Of a stretch of DNA of 64,000 nt, positions 1-12,060 are shown piece after piece. The DNA comes from Saccoglossus kowalevskii (lineage: Eukaryota > Hemichordata > Enteropneusta > Harrimaniidae): positions 1 through 64,000 of the forward strand of contig NW_003154906.1 of NCBI RefSeq assembly GCF_000003605.2, in the 5' to 3' direction. The first letter of the stretch is position 1, and each line of letters opens with the position of its first letter. Made by a program: the position numbers and the translations under genes. The notes beneath the pieces were generated by a model, which saw only the letters and a list, made by a program, of their open reading frames with translations, was not told the DNA's origin and did not search any database.

Positions 1-660
1 TCAAGCATATGCAAAACTAGCCTTTGCTTACTAACTCAGCATATGCACTACTAGCCATGGCATACCATGTCAGCATATGCACTAGTAGCCCTGGCATACC
101 AAGACAGCATATGCACTACTAGCTTTTGCTTACCAACTCAGGATATGCACTACTAGCCCTGGCACACCAACTCAACGTTTGCACTACATGCACTGGCATA
201 ACAAGTCTGCATATGCATTACTAGCCCTGGCAAACCAATTCAGTATATGCAAAACTAGCTCTGCCATACTAACTCAGCATATGCCTTACTAGCCCTTCCA
301 TACCAACTCAGCATATGCACTACTAGCCCCGGCATACCAACTCAGCATATGCACTTCTAGCCTTGGAATACCAACTCAACCTATGCACTACAAGTCCTTC
401 CATACCAACACAGCATATGCACTACAAGCCCTGGCATACCAACTCAGCATATGCACTTCTAGCTCAGGCATACCAACTCAGCATATGCACCTCGAACCCT
501 GCCATACCAACTCAGCATATGCACTACTAGCCCTGGCATTCAAGTCAGCATATGAACTACATGCCCTGGCATAACTTGTCAGCTTATGCAATACTAGCCT
601 TTGCTTCCCAATTCAGCATATGCACTACTAATCATGGCATACCAAGTCAGCATATGAACT
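1..660. repeat. Array segment, long-range copy of about 25863-26520
   Basis: Markers line up with the 26-kb region at a constant offset of 25,862 bases. CAACGTTTGC near 174 matches the one near 26036, and the unit beginning at 383 matches 26245. It includes the ACTAGT-bearing unit (81), CAACTCAGGATATGC, the CCCCGGCATACC unit and the CACCTCGAACCC unit. It belongs to the roughly 1.1-kb higher-order family of 14.6-19.7 and 24.5-26.6 kb. Confidence 0.8.
537..569 (+). repeat. 33-bp variant unit with CATTCAAGTCAGC (first of about 36 copies)
   Basis: This unit reads GGCATTCAAGTCAGC where neighbours read GGCATACCAAGTCAGC, a net loss of one base, and continues as CATATGAACTACATG. The same form recurs at about 1149, 6823, 10355, 10762, 17340, 25278, 35275, 42133, 44769, 50446, 56016 and 62311, among others. 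It is nearly always preceded by the unit carrying CACCACGAACCC or CACCTCGAACCC. The one-base loss shifts the reading phase and is one reason long open frames arise around it. It is a useful marker for aligning duplicated blocks. Confidence 0.85.
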
Positions 661-959
661 ACTAGCCCTTGCATACCAAGACAGCATATGTACTACTAGC
701 CCTGGCATACCAACTCAGCATATGCACTTCTAGCTCTGGCAAACCAACTCAGTATATGCAATACTAGCTCTGCCATACTAACTCAGCATATGCCTTGCCA
801 GCCCTTCCATACCAACTCAGCATATGCACTACTAGCTCTGCCATACCAACTCAGCATATGAACTTTTTAGCCCTGCAATACCAACTCGGCATATGCACTA
901 CTAGCCCTGCCATACCAACTCAGCATATGAACTACTAGCCCTGGCATACCAACTCAGCA
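661..959. repeat. Mixed 34-bp units, no larger block recognised
   Basis: Ordinary satellite units of the GCCATACTAACTCAGC, CTTCCATACC and CTGCAATACC types. Nothing other than satellite sequence is seen here. Confidence 0.7.
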
Positions 960-1559
960 TATGCACTACTAGCTCTGGAATTCCAACTCAACCTATGCAC
1001 TGCAAGCCCTTCCATACCAACTCAGCATATGCACTACTAGCCCTGGCATACCAACTCAGCATATGCACTTCTAGCTCAGGCATACCAACTCAGCATATGC
1101 ACCACGAACCCTGCCATACCAACTCAGCATATGCACTACTAGCCCTGGCATTCAAGTCAGCATATGAACTACATGCCCTGGCATACCAAGTCAGCATATG
1201 CAATACTAGCCTTTGCTTCCCAACTCAACATATGCACTACTAATCTTGGCATACCATGTCAGCATATGCACTACTGGCCCTGGCATACCAAGACAGCATA
1301 CGCACTACTAGCCTTTGCTTACAAACTCAGCATATGCACTACTAGCCCTGGCATACCAACTCAACATATTCACTACATGCCCTGGCATACCAAGTCAGCA
1401 TATGCAATACTAGCCTTTGCTTACCAACTCAGCATATGCACTACTAGCCCTGGCATACCAACTCAACATATTCACTACATGCCCTGGCATACCAAGTCAG
1501 CATATGCAATACTAGCCTTTGCTTACCAACTCAGCATATGCACTACTAGCCAGGGCATA
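960..1559. repeat. Array segment related to 42.78-43.3 and 44.58-45.1 kb, with a 102-bp expansion
   Basis: Order and private variants (CTGGAATTCCAACTC, CTAATCTTGGC, CATACGCAC, CTTACAAACTCAGC) match the two copies at 42.8 and 44.6 kb. From about 1342 a three-unit module (CAACATATTCACTACATG, then AAGTC...CAATACTAG, then TTTGCTTACC) is present twice in succession, whereas the other two copies carry it once. The difference is 102 bp, exactly three units. Confidence 0.85.
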
Positions 1560-2700
1560 CCAAGTCAGCATATGCACTATTAACCTTTGCTTACCAACTC
1601 AGCATATGCACTACTAGCCCTGGCATACCAACTCAACAAATGCACTACTAGCCCTGATTTACCAAGTCAGCATATGCAATACTAGCCCTTGCTTACCAAC
1701 TCAGCATATGCACTACTAGCCCTGGCATACCAAGTCAGCATATGCAATACTAGCCTTTGCTTCCCAACTCAGCATATGCACTACTAGCCCTGGCATACCA
1801 ACTGAACATATTCACTACTAACTCTGGCATACCAACTCAGCATATGCACTACAAGCCCTGGAATACCAACTCAGCATATGTCCTACTAGCCCTTCCATAC
1901 CAACTCAGCATATGCACTACTAGCCCTTCCATACCAACTCAGCATATGCACTACTAGCCCTGGCATACCAACTCAGCATATACTCTACTTGACCTGGCAT
2001 ACCAACTCAGCATATGCACTACTAGCCCTGGCATAACAACTCAGCAAATGCACTACTAGTCTTGGAATACCAACTCAACATATACACTACTAGCCCTTCC
2101 ATACCAACTCAGCATATGTACTACTAGCCCTGGAATACCAACTCAGCATATGCACTACAAGCCTTTCCATATCAACTCAGCATATGCACTACTAGCCCTG
2201 GCATACGAACTAAGCATATGCACAACTAGCCCTGACATACCAACTCAACAAATGCACTACTAGTCCTGGCATACCAACTCAACATATGCACTACTAGCTC
2301 TTCCATACCAACTCAGCATATGCAATACTAGCCCTGGCATACTACCTCAGCATATGCACTACTAGCCCTGGCATACAAACTCAGCATATGCACTACCAGC
2401 CCTAGCATACCAACTCAACATATGCACGACATGCCTTGGCATACCAAGTCAGCATATGCAATACTAGCCCTGGCATACTAACTCAGGAAATGCGCTACTA
2501 GTCCTGGCATACCAACTCAGCATATGCACTACTAGCCTTTCCATACCAACTTAGCATATGCACTACTAGCATTTGATTACCAACTCAGCATATGCACTAC
2601 TAGCCCTTCCATACCAACTCAGCATATGCAATATTAGTCCTGGTAAACCAACTCAGCATACGCATACTAGCTCTGCCATACTAACTCAGCATATGCACTA
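1560..2700. repeat. Family A cassette, copy 1
   Basis: Diagnostic variants in order: CACTATTAACC, CTGATTTACC, AACTGAACATATTCACTACTAAC, CATATGTCCTACTAG, AACTCAGCAAATGC, CATACGAACTAAGC, CATACTACCTCAGC, GCACGACATGCC, GGAAATGCGCTACTAG (GCGCT at 2492), TTTGATTACC, and CAATATTAGTCCTGG. The copy ends near 2690 where the last unit has lost a base (ACGCATACTAG against ACGCAATACTAG elsewhere). The same order recurs in five other places. Confidence 0.85.
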
Positions 2701-3870
2701 CTATCCCTGGCATACTAACTCAGCATATGCACTACTAGCCCTGGCATACCAACTATGCATATGCACTACTAGCCCTGGCATACTAACTCAGCATATGCAC
2801 TACTAGCCTTTGCTTACCAACTCAGCATATGTACTACTAGCCCTGGCATACCAACTCAACATATGCAATACATGCCCTGGCATACCAAGTCAGCATAAGC
2901 ACGACATGCCCTGACATACCAAGTCAGCATATGCAATACTAACCTTTGCTTCCCAACCCAGCATATGCACTACTAGCCATGGCATACCAAGTCAGCATAT
3001 GCACTACTAGCCCTGTCATACCAATACAGCATATGCACTACTAGCCTTTGCTTACCAACTCAGCATATGCACTACTAGCCCTGGCATACCAAGTCAGCAT
3101 ATGCAATACTAGCCTTTGCTTACCAACTCAGCATATGGACTACTAGCCCTGGCATACCAAGACAGCATATGCATTACTAGCCTTTGCTTCCCAACTCAGC
3201 ATATGCACTACTAATCATGGCATACCAAGTCAGCATATGCACTACTAGCCCTGGCATACCAAGGCAGCATATGCACTACTAGCCTTTGTTTAACAACTCA
3301 GCATATGCACTACTAGACCTGGCATACCAACTGAACATATTCACTACATATCCTGGCATACCAAGGCAGCATATGCACTACTAACCCTGGCATACCAACT
3401 CAACATATGCACTACATGCCCTGGCATAACAAGTCAGCATATGCATTACTAGCCCTGGCAAACCAAATTCAGCATATGCAATACTAGCTATGGCATACCG
3501 ACTCAGCATATGTACTACTAGCCCTTTCCACACCAACTCAGCATATGCACTTCTACTCTGGCATACCAACTCAGCATATGAACTACATGCCCTGACATAC
3601 CTAGTCTGCATATGCAATACTATCCTTTGCTTCCCAACTCATCATATGCACTACTAGCCCTGGCATACTATCTCAGCATATGCATTACTAGCCCTGGCAT
3701 ACCAACTCAGCATATGTACTACTAGCCCTTTCTACCACCTCATTATATGCACTTCTACTCTTGGCATATCAACTCAACATATGCACTACTATCCCTTCCA
3801 TACCAACTTAACATATGCACTACTACCAACTGATTACCAACTCTTCATATGCCATACTAGCTCTGGATAC
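2701..3870. repeat. Mixed array segment between family A copies
   Basis: Units are mainly of the AAGTC...CAATACTAG, TTTGCTTACC and AACTGAACATATTC types. The later part (3360-3870) carries CATGGCATACCGACTC, CACTTCTACTCTGGC and several one-base length changes (for example CCCTTTCCACACC near 3522). Variants of that last group recur near 26.8, 28.98, 40.1, 41.1, 53.06, 60.05 and 61.33 kb. Confidence 0.7.
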
Positions 3871-4740
3871 CAACTCAGCATATGTCCTACTAGCCCTTCC
3901 ATACCAACTCAGCATATGCACTACTAGCCCTTCCATACCAACTCAGCATATGCACTACTAGCCCTGGCATACCAACTCAGCATATACACTACTTGACCTG
4001 GCATACCAACTCAGCATATGCACTACTAGCCCTGGCATATCAACTCAGCAAATGCACTACTAGTCTTGGAATACCAACTCAACATATACACTACTAGCCC
4101 TTCCATACCAACTCAGCATATGTACTACTAGCCCTGGAATACCAACTCAGTATATGCACTACAAGCCTTTCCATATCAACTCAGCATATGCACTACTAGC
4201 CCTGGCATACGAACTAAGCATATGCACAACTAGCCCTGACATACCAACTCAACAAATGCACTACTAGTCCTGGCATACCAACTCAACATATGCACTACTA
4301 GCCCTTCCATACCAACTCAGCATATGCAATACTAGCCCTGGCATACTACCTCAGCATATGCACTACTAGCCCTGGCATACAAACTCAGCATATGCACTAC
4401 CAGCCCTAGCATACCAACTCAACATATGCACGACATGCCTTGGCATACCAAGTCAGCATATGCAATACTAGCCCTGGCATACTAACTCAGGAAATGCGCT
4501 ACTAGTCCTGGCATACCAACTCAGCATATGCACTACTAGCCTTTCCATACCAACTTAGCATATGCACTACTAGCATTTGATTACCAACTCAGCATATGCA
4601 CTACTAGCCCTTCCATACCAACTCAGCATATGCAATATTAGTCCTGGTAAACCAACTCAGCATACGCAATACTAGCTCTGCCATACCAACTCAGCATATG
4701 CACTTCTAGCTCAGGCATACCAACTCGTCATATGCACCAC
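3871..4740. repeat. Family A cassette, copy 2
   Basis: The copy starts abruptly inside the cassette, at the unit with CATATGTCCTACTAG. It then follows copy 1 unit for unit through CATACGAACTAAGC, CATACTACCTCAGC, GCACGACATGCC, GGAAATGCGCTACTAG (GCGCT at 4496), TTTGATTACC and CAATATTAGTCC. The spacing from copy 1 is 2,004 bases at the GCGCT marker. Confidence 0.85.
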
Positions 4741-4799
4741 GAACCCTGCCATACCAACTCAGCATATGCACTACTAACCCTGGCATACCTACTCAGCAT

Positions 4800-5660
4800 A
4801 TGCACTACTAGCCCTGGAATGCCAACTCAGTATATGCACTACAAGCCTTTCCATATCAACTCAGCATATGCACTACTAGCCCTGGCATACGAACTAAGCA
4901 TATGCACAACTAGCCCTGACATACCAACTCAACAAATGCACTACTAGTCCTGGCATACCAACTCAACATATGCACTACTAGCCCTTCCATACAAACTCAG
5001 CATATGCAATACTAGCCCTGGCATACTACCTCAGCATATGCACTACTAGCCCTGGCATACAAACTCAGCATATGCACTACCAGCCCTAGCATACCAACTC
5101 AACATATGCACGACATGCCTTGGCATACCAAGTCAGCATATGCAATACTAGCCCTGGCATACTAACTCAGGAAATGCGCTACTAGTCCTGGCATACCACT
5201 CAGCATATGCACTACTAGCCTTTCCATACCAACTTAGCATATGCACTACTAGCATTTGATTACCAACTCAGCATATGCACTACTAGCCCTTCCATACCAA
5301 CTCAGCATATGCAATATTAGTCCTGGTAAACCAACTCAGCATACGCAATACTAGCTCTGCCATACCAACTCAGCATATGCACTTCTAGCTCAGGCATACC
5401 AACTCGGCATATGTACCACGAACCCTGCCATACCAACTCAGCATATGCACTACTAACCCTGGCATACCTACTCAGCATATGCACTACTAGCCCTGGCATA
5501 CCAACTCAGCATATACACTACTAGCCCTGGCATACCAACTCAGCATATGCACTACTAGCCCTGGAATACCAACTCAACCTATGCACTACTAGCCCTGGCA
5601 TACCAACTCAGCATATGCACTACTAGCCCTGGCATACCAACTAAGCAAATGCACTACTAG
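4800..5660. repeat. Family A cassette, copy 3 (5' truncated, tandem to copy 2)
   Basis: The copy begins at the CTGGAATGCCAACTCAG unit and repeats the distal part of the cassette. Its GCGCT marker at 5176 lies exactly 680 bases (20 units) after that of copy 2. Downstream it continues through TACCTACTCAGC and AACTAAGCAAATGC. It then matches copy 4 at 21.4-22.24 kb at an offset of 16,587-16,588 bases; the one-base shift comes from a deletion in CATACCACTCAGC near 5197. Confidence 0.85.
5591..5624 (+). repeat. Reference copy of the 34-bp unit
   Basis: This copy matches the majority base at every position. Composition is 10 A, 12 C, 5 G and 7 T, with no CpG dinucleotide. It contains CATATG (NdeI site and E-box type CANNTG) and, at the junction with the next unit, CTAG. 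Read in three phases, only one meets a stop: ATG-CAC-TAC-TAG across the junction. The reverse strand likewise has one stop-bearing phase (TGC-ATA-TGC-TGA). Confidence 0.95.
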
Positions 5661-6899
5661 TCTTTGCTTACTAACTCAAGATATGCACTACTAGCCCTTC
5701 CATACCAAGTCAGCATATGTACTACTAGCCCTGACATACCAAGACAGCATATGCACTACTAGCTTTTGCTTACCAACTCAGGATATGCACTACTAGCCCT
5801 GGCACACCAACTCAACATATCAATACATGCCCTGGCATAACAAGTCCGGATATGCATTACTATCCCTGGCAAACCAACTCAGTATATGCAATACTAGCTC
5901 TGCCATACTAACTCAGCATATGCCTTACTAGCCCTTCCATACCAACTCAGCATATGCACTACTAGCCCTGGCATACTAACTCAGCATATGCACTTCTAGC
6001 TCTGGCATACCAACTCAGCATATGCACTACACTCCCTGCCATACCAACTCAGCATATAAACTACTAGCCCTGGCATACCAATTCAGCATATGCACTACTA
6101 GCCCTGGAATACCAATTCAACCTATGCACTACAAGTCCTTCCATACCAACTCAGCATATGCACTACTAGCCTTTGCATACCAAACTCAACACATGCACTA
6201 CTAGCACTGGCTTACCAAGTCAGCATATGCAATACTAGCATTTGCTTACCAACTCAGTATATGCACTACTTGCCCTGGCATACCAAGTCAGCATATGCAA
6301 TACTAGCCTTTGCTTCCCAACTCAGCATATGCACTAGTAGCCCTGGCATACCAAGACAGCATATGCACTACTAGCTTTTGCTTACCAACTCAGGATATGC
6401 ACTACTAGCCCTGGCACACCAACTCAACATATGCACTACAAGCCCTGGCATAACAAGTCTGCATATGCATTACTAGCCCTGGCAAACCAACTCAGCATAT
6501 GCACTACTAGCCCTGGCATACCAACTCAGCATATGCACTTCTAGCTCTGGCATACCAACTCAGCCTATGCACTACACTCCCTGCCATACCAACTCAGCAT
6601 ATGAACTACTAGCCCTGGCATACCAACTCAGCATATGCGCTACTAGCCCTGGAATACCAACTCAAACTATGCACTACAAGTCCTTCCATACCAACTCAGC
6701 ATATGCACTACTAGCCCTGGCATACCAACTCAGCATATGCACTTCTAGCTCAGGCATACCAACTCAGCATATGCACCACGAACCCTGCCATACCAACTCA
6801 GCATATGCACTACTAGCCCTGGCATTCAAGTCAGCATATGAACTACATGCCCTGGCATACCTTGTCAGCATATGCAATACTAGCCTTTGCATCCCAACT
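5661..6899. repeat. Array segment with GCATATAAACTACTAG unit
   Basis: This segment contains the CAGGATATGC unit, CCGGATATGC, GCCATACTAACTC, and the marker GCATATAAAC at 6052. That marker is shared with 12370, 12982, 13865, 36169 and 53956. It is followed by the CACTACACTCC, CACTACAAGTCC and CACCACGAACCC series at 6567-6917. Only satellite sequence is present. Confidence 0.75.
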
Positions 6900-8924
6900 C
6901 AGCATATGCTCTACTAATCATGACATATCAAGTCAGCATATGAACTAATAGCCCTGGCATACCAAGACAGCATATGTACTACTAGCCTTTGCTTACTAAC
7001 TCAGCATATGCACTACTAGCCCTGGCATACCAACTGAACATATTCACTACATGCCCTGTCATACCAAGGCAGCATATGCAATACTAGCCTTTGCTTACTA
7101 ACTCAGCATATGCACTACTAGCCATGGCATACCAAGTCAGCATATGCACTAGTAGCCCTGGCATACCAAGACAGCATATGCACTACTAGCTTTAGCTTAC
7201 CAACTCAGGATATGCACTACTAGCCCTAGCATACCAACTCAACATATGCACTACATGCCCTGGCATAACAAGTCTGCATATGCATTACTAGCCCTGGCAA
7301 ACCAACTCAGCATATGCAATACTAGCTCTGCCATACTAACTCAGTATATGCCTTACTAGCCCTTCCATACCAACTCAGCATATGCACTACTAGCCCTGGC
7401 ATACCAACTCAGCATATGCACTTCTAGCTCTGGCATACCAACTCAGCATATTTACTACTCTCCCTGCCATACCAATTCAGCATATGAACTACTAGCCCTG
7501 GCATACCAACTCAGCATATGCACTACTTGCCCAGGAATACCAACTCATCCTATGCACTACAAGCCCTTCCATACCAACTCAGCATATGCACTACTAGCCC
7601 TGGCATACCAACTCAGCATATGCACTTCTAGCTCACGCATACAACTCAGCATATGCACTACTAATCATGGCATACAATGTCAGCATATGCACTACTGGCC
7701 CTGGCATACCAGACAGCATATGCACTACTAGCCCTGGCATTCAAGTCAGCATATGAACTACATGCCCTGGCATACCTTGTCATCATATGCAATACTGGCC
7801 TTTGCTTCCCAACTCAGCATATGCACTACTAATCATGGCATACCATGTCAGCATATGAACTACTAGCTCTGGCATACCAAGACAGCATATGTACTACTAG
7901 CCTTTGCTTACCAACTCAGCATATGCACTACTAGCCCTGGCATACCAACTGAACATAATCACTACATGCCCTGGCATACCAAGGCAGCATTTGCAATACT
8001 AGCCTTTGCTTACTAACTCAGCATATGCACTACTAGCCATGGCATACCAAGTCAGCATATGCACTAGTAGCCCTGACATACCAAGACAGTATATGCACTC
8101 CTAGCTTTTGCTTACCAACTCAGGATATGCACTACTAGCCCTGGCATACCAACTCAACATATGCACTACATGCCCTGGCATAACAAGTCTGCTTATGCAT
8201 TACTAGTCCTGGCAAACCAACTCAGCATATGCAATACTAGCTCTGCCATACTAACTCAGTATATGCCTTACTAGCCCTTCCATACCAACTCAGCATATGC
8301 ACTACTAGCCCTGGGCATACCAACTCAGCATATGCACTTCTAGCTCTGGCATACCAACTCAGCATATGCACTTCTAGCTCTGGAATACCAACTCAGCATA
8401 TGCACTACACTCCCTGCCATTCCAACTCAGCATATGAACTACTAGCTCTGGCATACCAACTCAGCATATGCACTACTAGCCCTGGAATACCAACTCAGCC
8501 TATGCACTACAAGTCCTTTCCATACCAACTCAGCATATGCACTACTAGCCCTGGCATACCAACTCAGCATATGCACTTCTAGCTCAGGCATACCAACTCA
8601 GCATATGCACCACGAACCCTGCCATACCAACTCAGCATATGCACTACTAGCCCTGGCATTCAAGTCAGCATATGAACTACATGCCCTGGCATACCTTGTC
8701 ATCATATGCAATACTAGCCTTTGCTTCCCAACTCAGCATATGCACTACTAATCATGGCATACCAAGTCAGCTTATGAACTACTAGCTCTGCAATACCAAG
8801 ACAGCATATGCACTACTAGCCTTTGCTTACCAACTCAGCATATGCACTACTAGCCATGGCATACCAACTCAACATATGCACTACTAGCCCTAGCTTACCA
8901 AGTCAGCATATGCAATACTAGCCT
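6900..8924. repeat. Array segment partly duplicated at 11.0-11.92 kb
   Basis: The stretch from about 7980 to 8920 parallels 11000-11920. Shared variants include GCATTTGCAATAC, GACAGTATATGCACTCC, GCTTATGCATTACTAGTCC and CACTACACTCCCTGCCATTCC. The offset is 3,024 bases at the ACTAGT unit and 2,989 further on. The 35-base change is one extra CACTTCTAGCTCTGG unit plus an extra G (CTGGGCATACC) near 8311-8395. Confidence 0.75.
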
Positions 8925-10320
8925 TTGCTTACCAACTCAGCATATGCACTACTTGCCCTGGCATACCAAGTCAGCATATGCAATACTAGCCTTTGCCTCC
9001 CAACTCAGCATATGCACTACACTCCCTGCCATACCAACTCAGCATATGAACTACTAGCCCTGGCATACCAACTCAGCATATGCACTACTAGCCCTGAAAT
9101 ACCAACTCAACCTATGCACTTCAAGCCCTTCCATACCAACTCAGCATATGCACTACTAGCCCTGGCATATCAACTCAGCATATGCACTTCTAGCTCAGGC
9201 ATACCAACTCAGCATATGCACCACGAACCCTGCCATTACAACTCAGCATATGCACTACTAGCCCTGGCATTCAAGTCAGCATATGAACTACATGCCCTGG
9301 CATACCAAGTCAGCGTATGCAATACTAGCCTTTGCTTCCCAACTCAGCATATGCACTACTAATCATGGCATACCATGTCAGCATATGCACTACTGGCCCT
9401 GGCATACCAAGACAGCATACACACTACTAGCCTTTGCTTACCAACTCAGCATATGCACTACTAGCCCTGGCATACCAACTCAACATATTCACTACATGCC
9501 CTGTCATACCAAGTCAGCATATGCAATACTAGCCTTTGCTTACCAACTCAGCATATGCACTACTAGCCATGGCATACCAAGTCAGCATATGCACTACTAG
9601 CCTTTGCTTACCAACTCAGCATATGCACTACTAGCCCTGGCATATCAACTCAACATATGCACTACTAGCCCTGGTTTACCAAGTCAGCATATGCAATACT
9701 AGCCCTTGCTTACCAACTCAGCATATGCACTACTAGCCCTGGCATGCCAAGTCAGCATATGCAATACTAGCCTTTGCTTCCCAACTCAGCATATGCACTA
9801 CTAGCCCTGGAATACCAAGTCAGCATATGCAATACTAGCCTTTGCTTCCCAACTCAGCATATGTTCTACTAAACATGGCATACCAAGTCAGCATATGCAC
9901 TACTAGCCCTGGCATACCAAGGCAGCATATGCACTACCAGCCTTTGCTGTCCAACTCAGCATATGCACTACTAGCCCTGGCATACCAACTGAACATATTC
10001 ACTACTAACCCTGGCATACCAACTCAGTATATGCACTAAAAGCCCTGGAATACCAACTCAGCATATGTACTACTAGCCCTTCCATACCAACTCAGCATAT
10101 GCACTACGAGCCCTTCCATACCAACTCAGCTTATGCACTACTAGCCCTGGAATACCAACTCAGCAAATGCACTACTAGTCTTGGAATACCAACTCAACAT
10201 GTATACTACTAGCCCTTCCATAACAACTCAGCAAATGTACTACTAGCCCTGGAATACCAACTCAGCATATGCACTACTAGCCTTTCCATATCAACTCAGC
10301 ATATGCACTACTAGCCCTGG
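8925..10320. repeat. Family D segment, copy 1
   Basis: Diagnostic variants are GCCATTACAACTC, CATGTCATACC-type units, CATATCAACTCAACATATGC, CTGGTTTACC, CATATGTTCTACTAAAC and TTTGCTGTCCAACTC. The same order is found at 57083-58370 and 62072-63400. The 57.9-kb copy of the TTCTACTAAAC unit lies 48,055 bases away. The downstream part carries AACTCAGCAAATGC, also seen in family A, so the two families share ancestry at that end. Confidence 0.8.
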
Positions 10321-11150
10321 CATACCTAGTCAGCATATGCACTACTAGCCCTGGCATTCAAGTCAGCATATGAACTACATGCCCTGGCATACCTTGTCAT
10401 CATATGCAATACTAGCCTTTGCTTCCCAACTCAGCATATGCACTACTAATCATGGCATACCAAGTCTGCATATGAACTACTAGCTCTGGCATACCAAGAC
10501 AGCATATGTACTACTAGCCTTTGCTTACCAACTCAGCATATGCACTACTAGCCCTGGCATACCAACTGAACATATTCACTACATGCCCTGGCATACCAAG
10601 GCAGCATTTGCAATACTAGCCTTTGCTTACTAACTCAGCATATGCACTACTAGCCATGGCATACCAACTCAGCATATGCACTTCTAGCTCAGGCATACCA
10701 ACTCAGCATATGCACCACGAACCCTGCCCTACCAACTCAGCATATGCACTACTAGCCCTGGCATTCAAGTCAGCATATGAACTACATGCCCTGGCATACC
10801 TTGTCATCATATGCAATACTAGCCTTTGCTTCCCAACTCAGCATATGCACTACTAATCATGGCATACCAAGTCAGCATATGAACTACTAGCTCTGGCATA
10901 CCAAGACAGCATATGTACTACTAGCCTTTGCTTACCAACTCAGCATATGCACTACTAGCCCTGGCATACCAACTGAACATATTCACTACATGCCCTGGCA
11001 TACCAAGGCAGCATTTGCAATACTAGCCTTTGCTTACTAACTCAGCATATGCACTACTAGCCATGGCATACCAAGTCAGCATATGCACTAGTAGCCCTGA
11101 CATACCAAGACAGTATATGCACTCCTTGCTTTTGCTTACCAACTCAGGAT
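10321..11150. repeat. Local tandem duplication with 407-bp period
   Basis: The CATTCAAG marker at 10355 repeats at 10762, and GCATTTGC at 10604 repeats at 11011. Both spacings are 407 bases (12 units less one base). About 300 bases after each CATTCAAG are almost identical, including the rare GCATTTGCAATAC. This looks like a recent unequal-exchange product. Confidence 0.8.
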
Positions 11151-12060
11151 ATGCACTACTAGCCCTGGCATACCAACTCAACATATGCACTACATGCCCT
11201 GACATAACAAGTCTGCTTATGCATTACTAGTCCTGGCAAACCAACTCAGCATATGCAATACTAGCTCTGCCATACTAACTCAGTATATGCCTTACTAGCC
11301 CTTCCATACCAACTCAGCATATGCACTACTAGCCCTGGCATACCAACTCAGCATATGCACTTCTAGCTCTGGCATACCAACTCAGCATATGCACTACACT
11401 CCCTGCCATTCCAACTCAGCATATGAACTACTAGCTCTGGCATACCAACTCAGCATATGCACTACTAGCCCTGGAATACCAACTCAGCCTATGCACTACA
11501 AGTCCTTCCATACCAACTCAGCATATGCACTACTAGCCCTGGCATACCAACTCAGCATATGCACTTCTAGCTCAGGCATACCAACTCAGCATATGCACCA
11601 CGAACCCTGCCATACCAACTCAGCATATGCACTACTAGCCCTGGCATTCAAGTCAGCATATGAACTACATGCCCTGGCATACCTTGTCATCATATGCAAT
11701 ACAAGCCTTTGCTTCCCAACTCAGCATATGCACTACTAATCATGGCATACCAAGTCAGCTTATGAACTACTAGCTCTGGAATACCAAGACAGCATATGCA
11801 CTACTAGCCTTTGCTTACCAACTCAGCATATGCACTACCAGCCATGGCATACCAACTCAACATATGCACTACTAGCCCTAGCTTACCAAGTCAGCATATG
11901 CAATACTAGCCTTTGCTTACCAACTCAGCATATGCACTACTTGCCCTGGCATACCAAGTCACCATATGCAATACTAGCCTTTGCCTCCCAACTCAGCATA
12001 TGAACTACTAGCCCTGGCACACCAACTCAGCATATGCACTACTAGCCCTGGAATACCAAC
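11151..12060. repeat. Array segment matching 8.2-8.9 and 56.46-57.17 kb
   Basis: The series from 11389 (CACTACACTCCCTGCCATTCC, CTCAGCCTATGC, CACTACAAGTCC, CACCACGAACCC, CTTGTCATCATATGC, AATACAAGCC) is reproduced at 56559 onward at an offset of 45,170 bases. The private AATACAAGCC change and the CAGCTTATGAAC unit are shared, so this is the closest relative seen. Confidence 0.8.
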
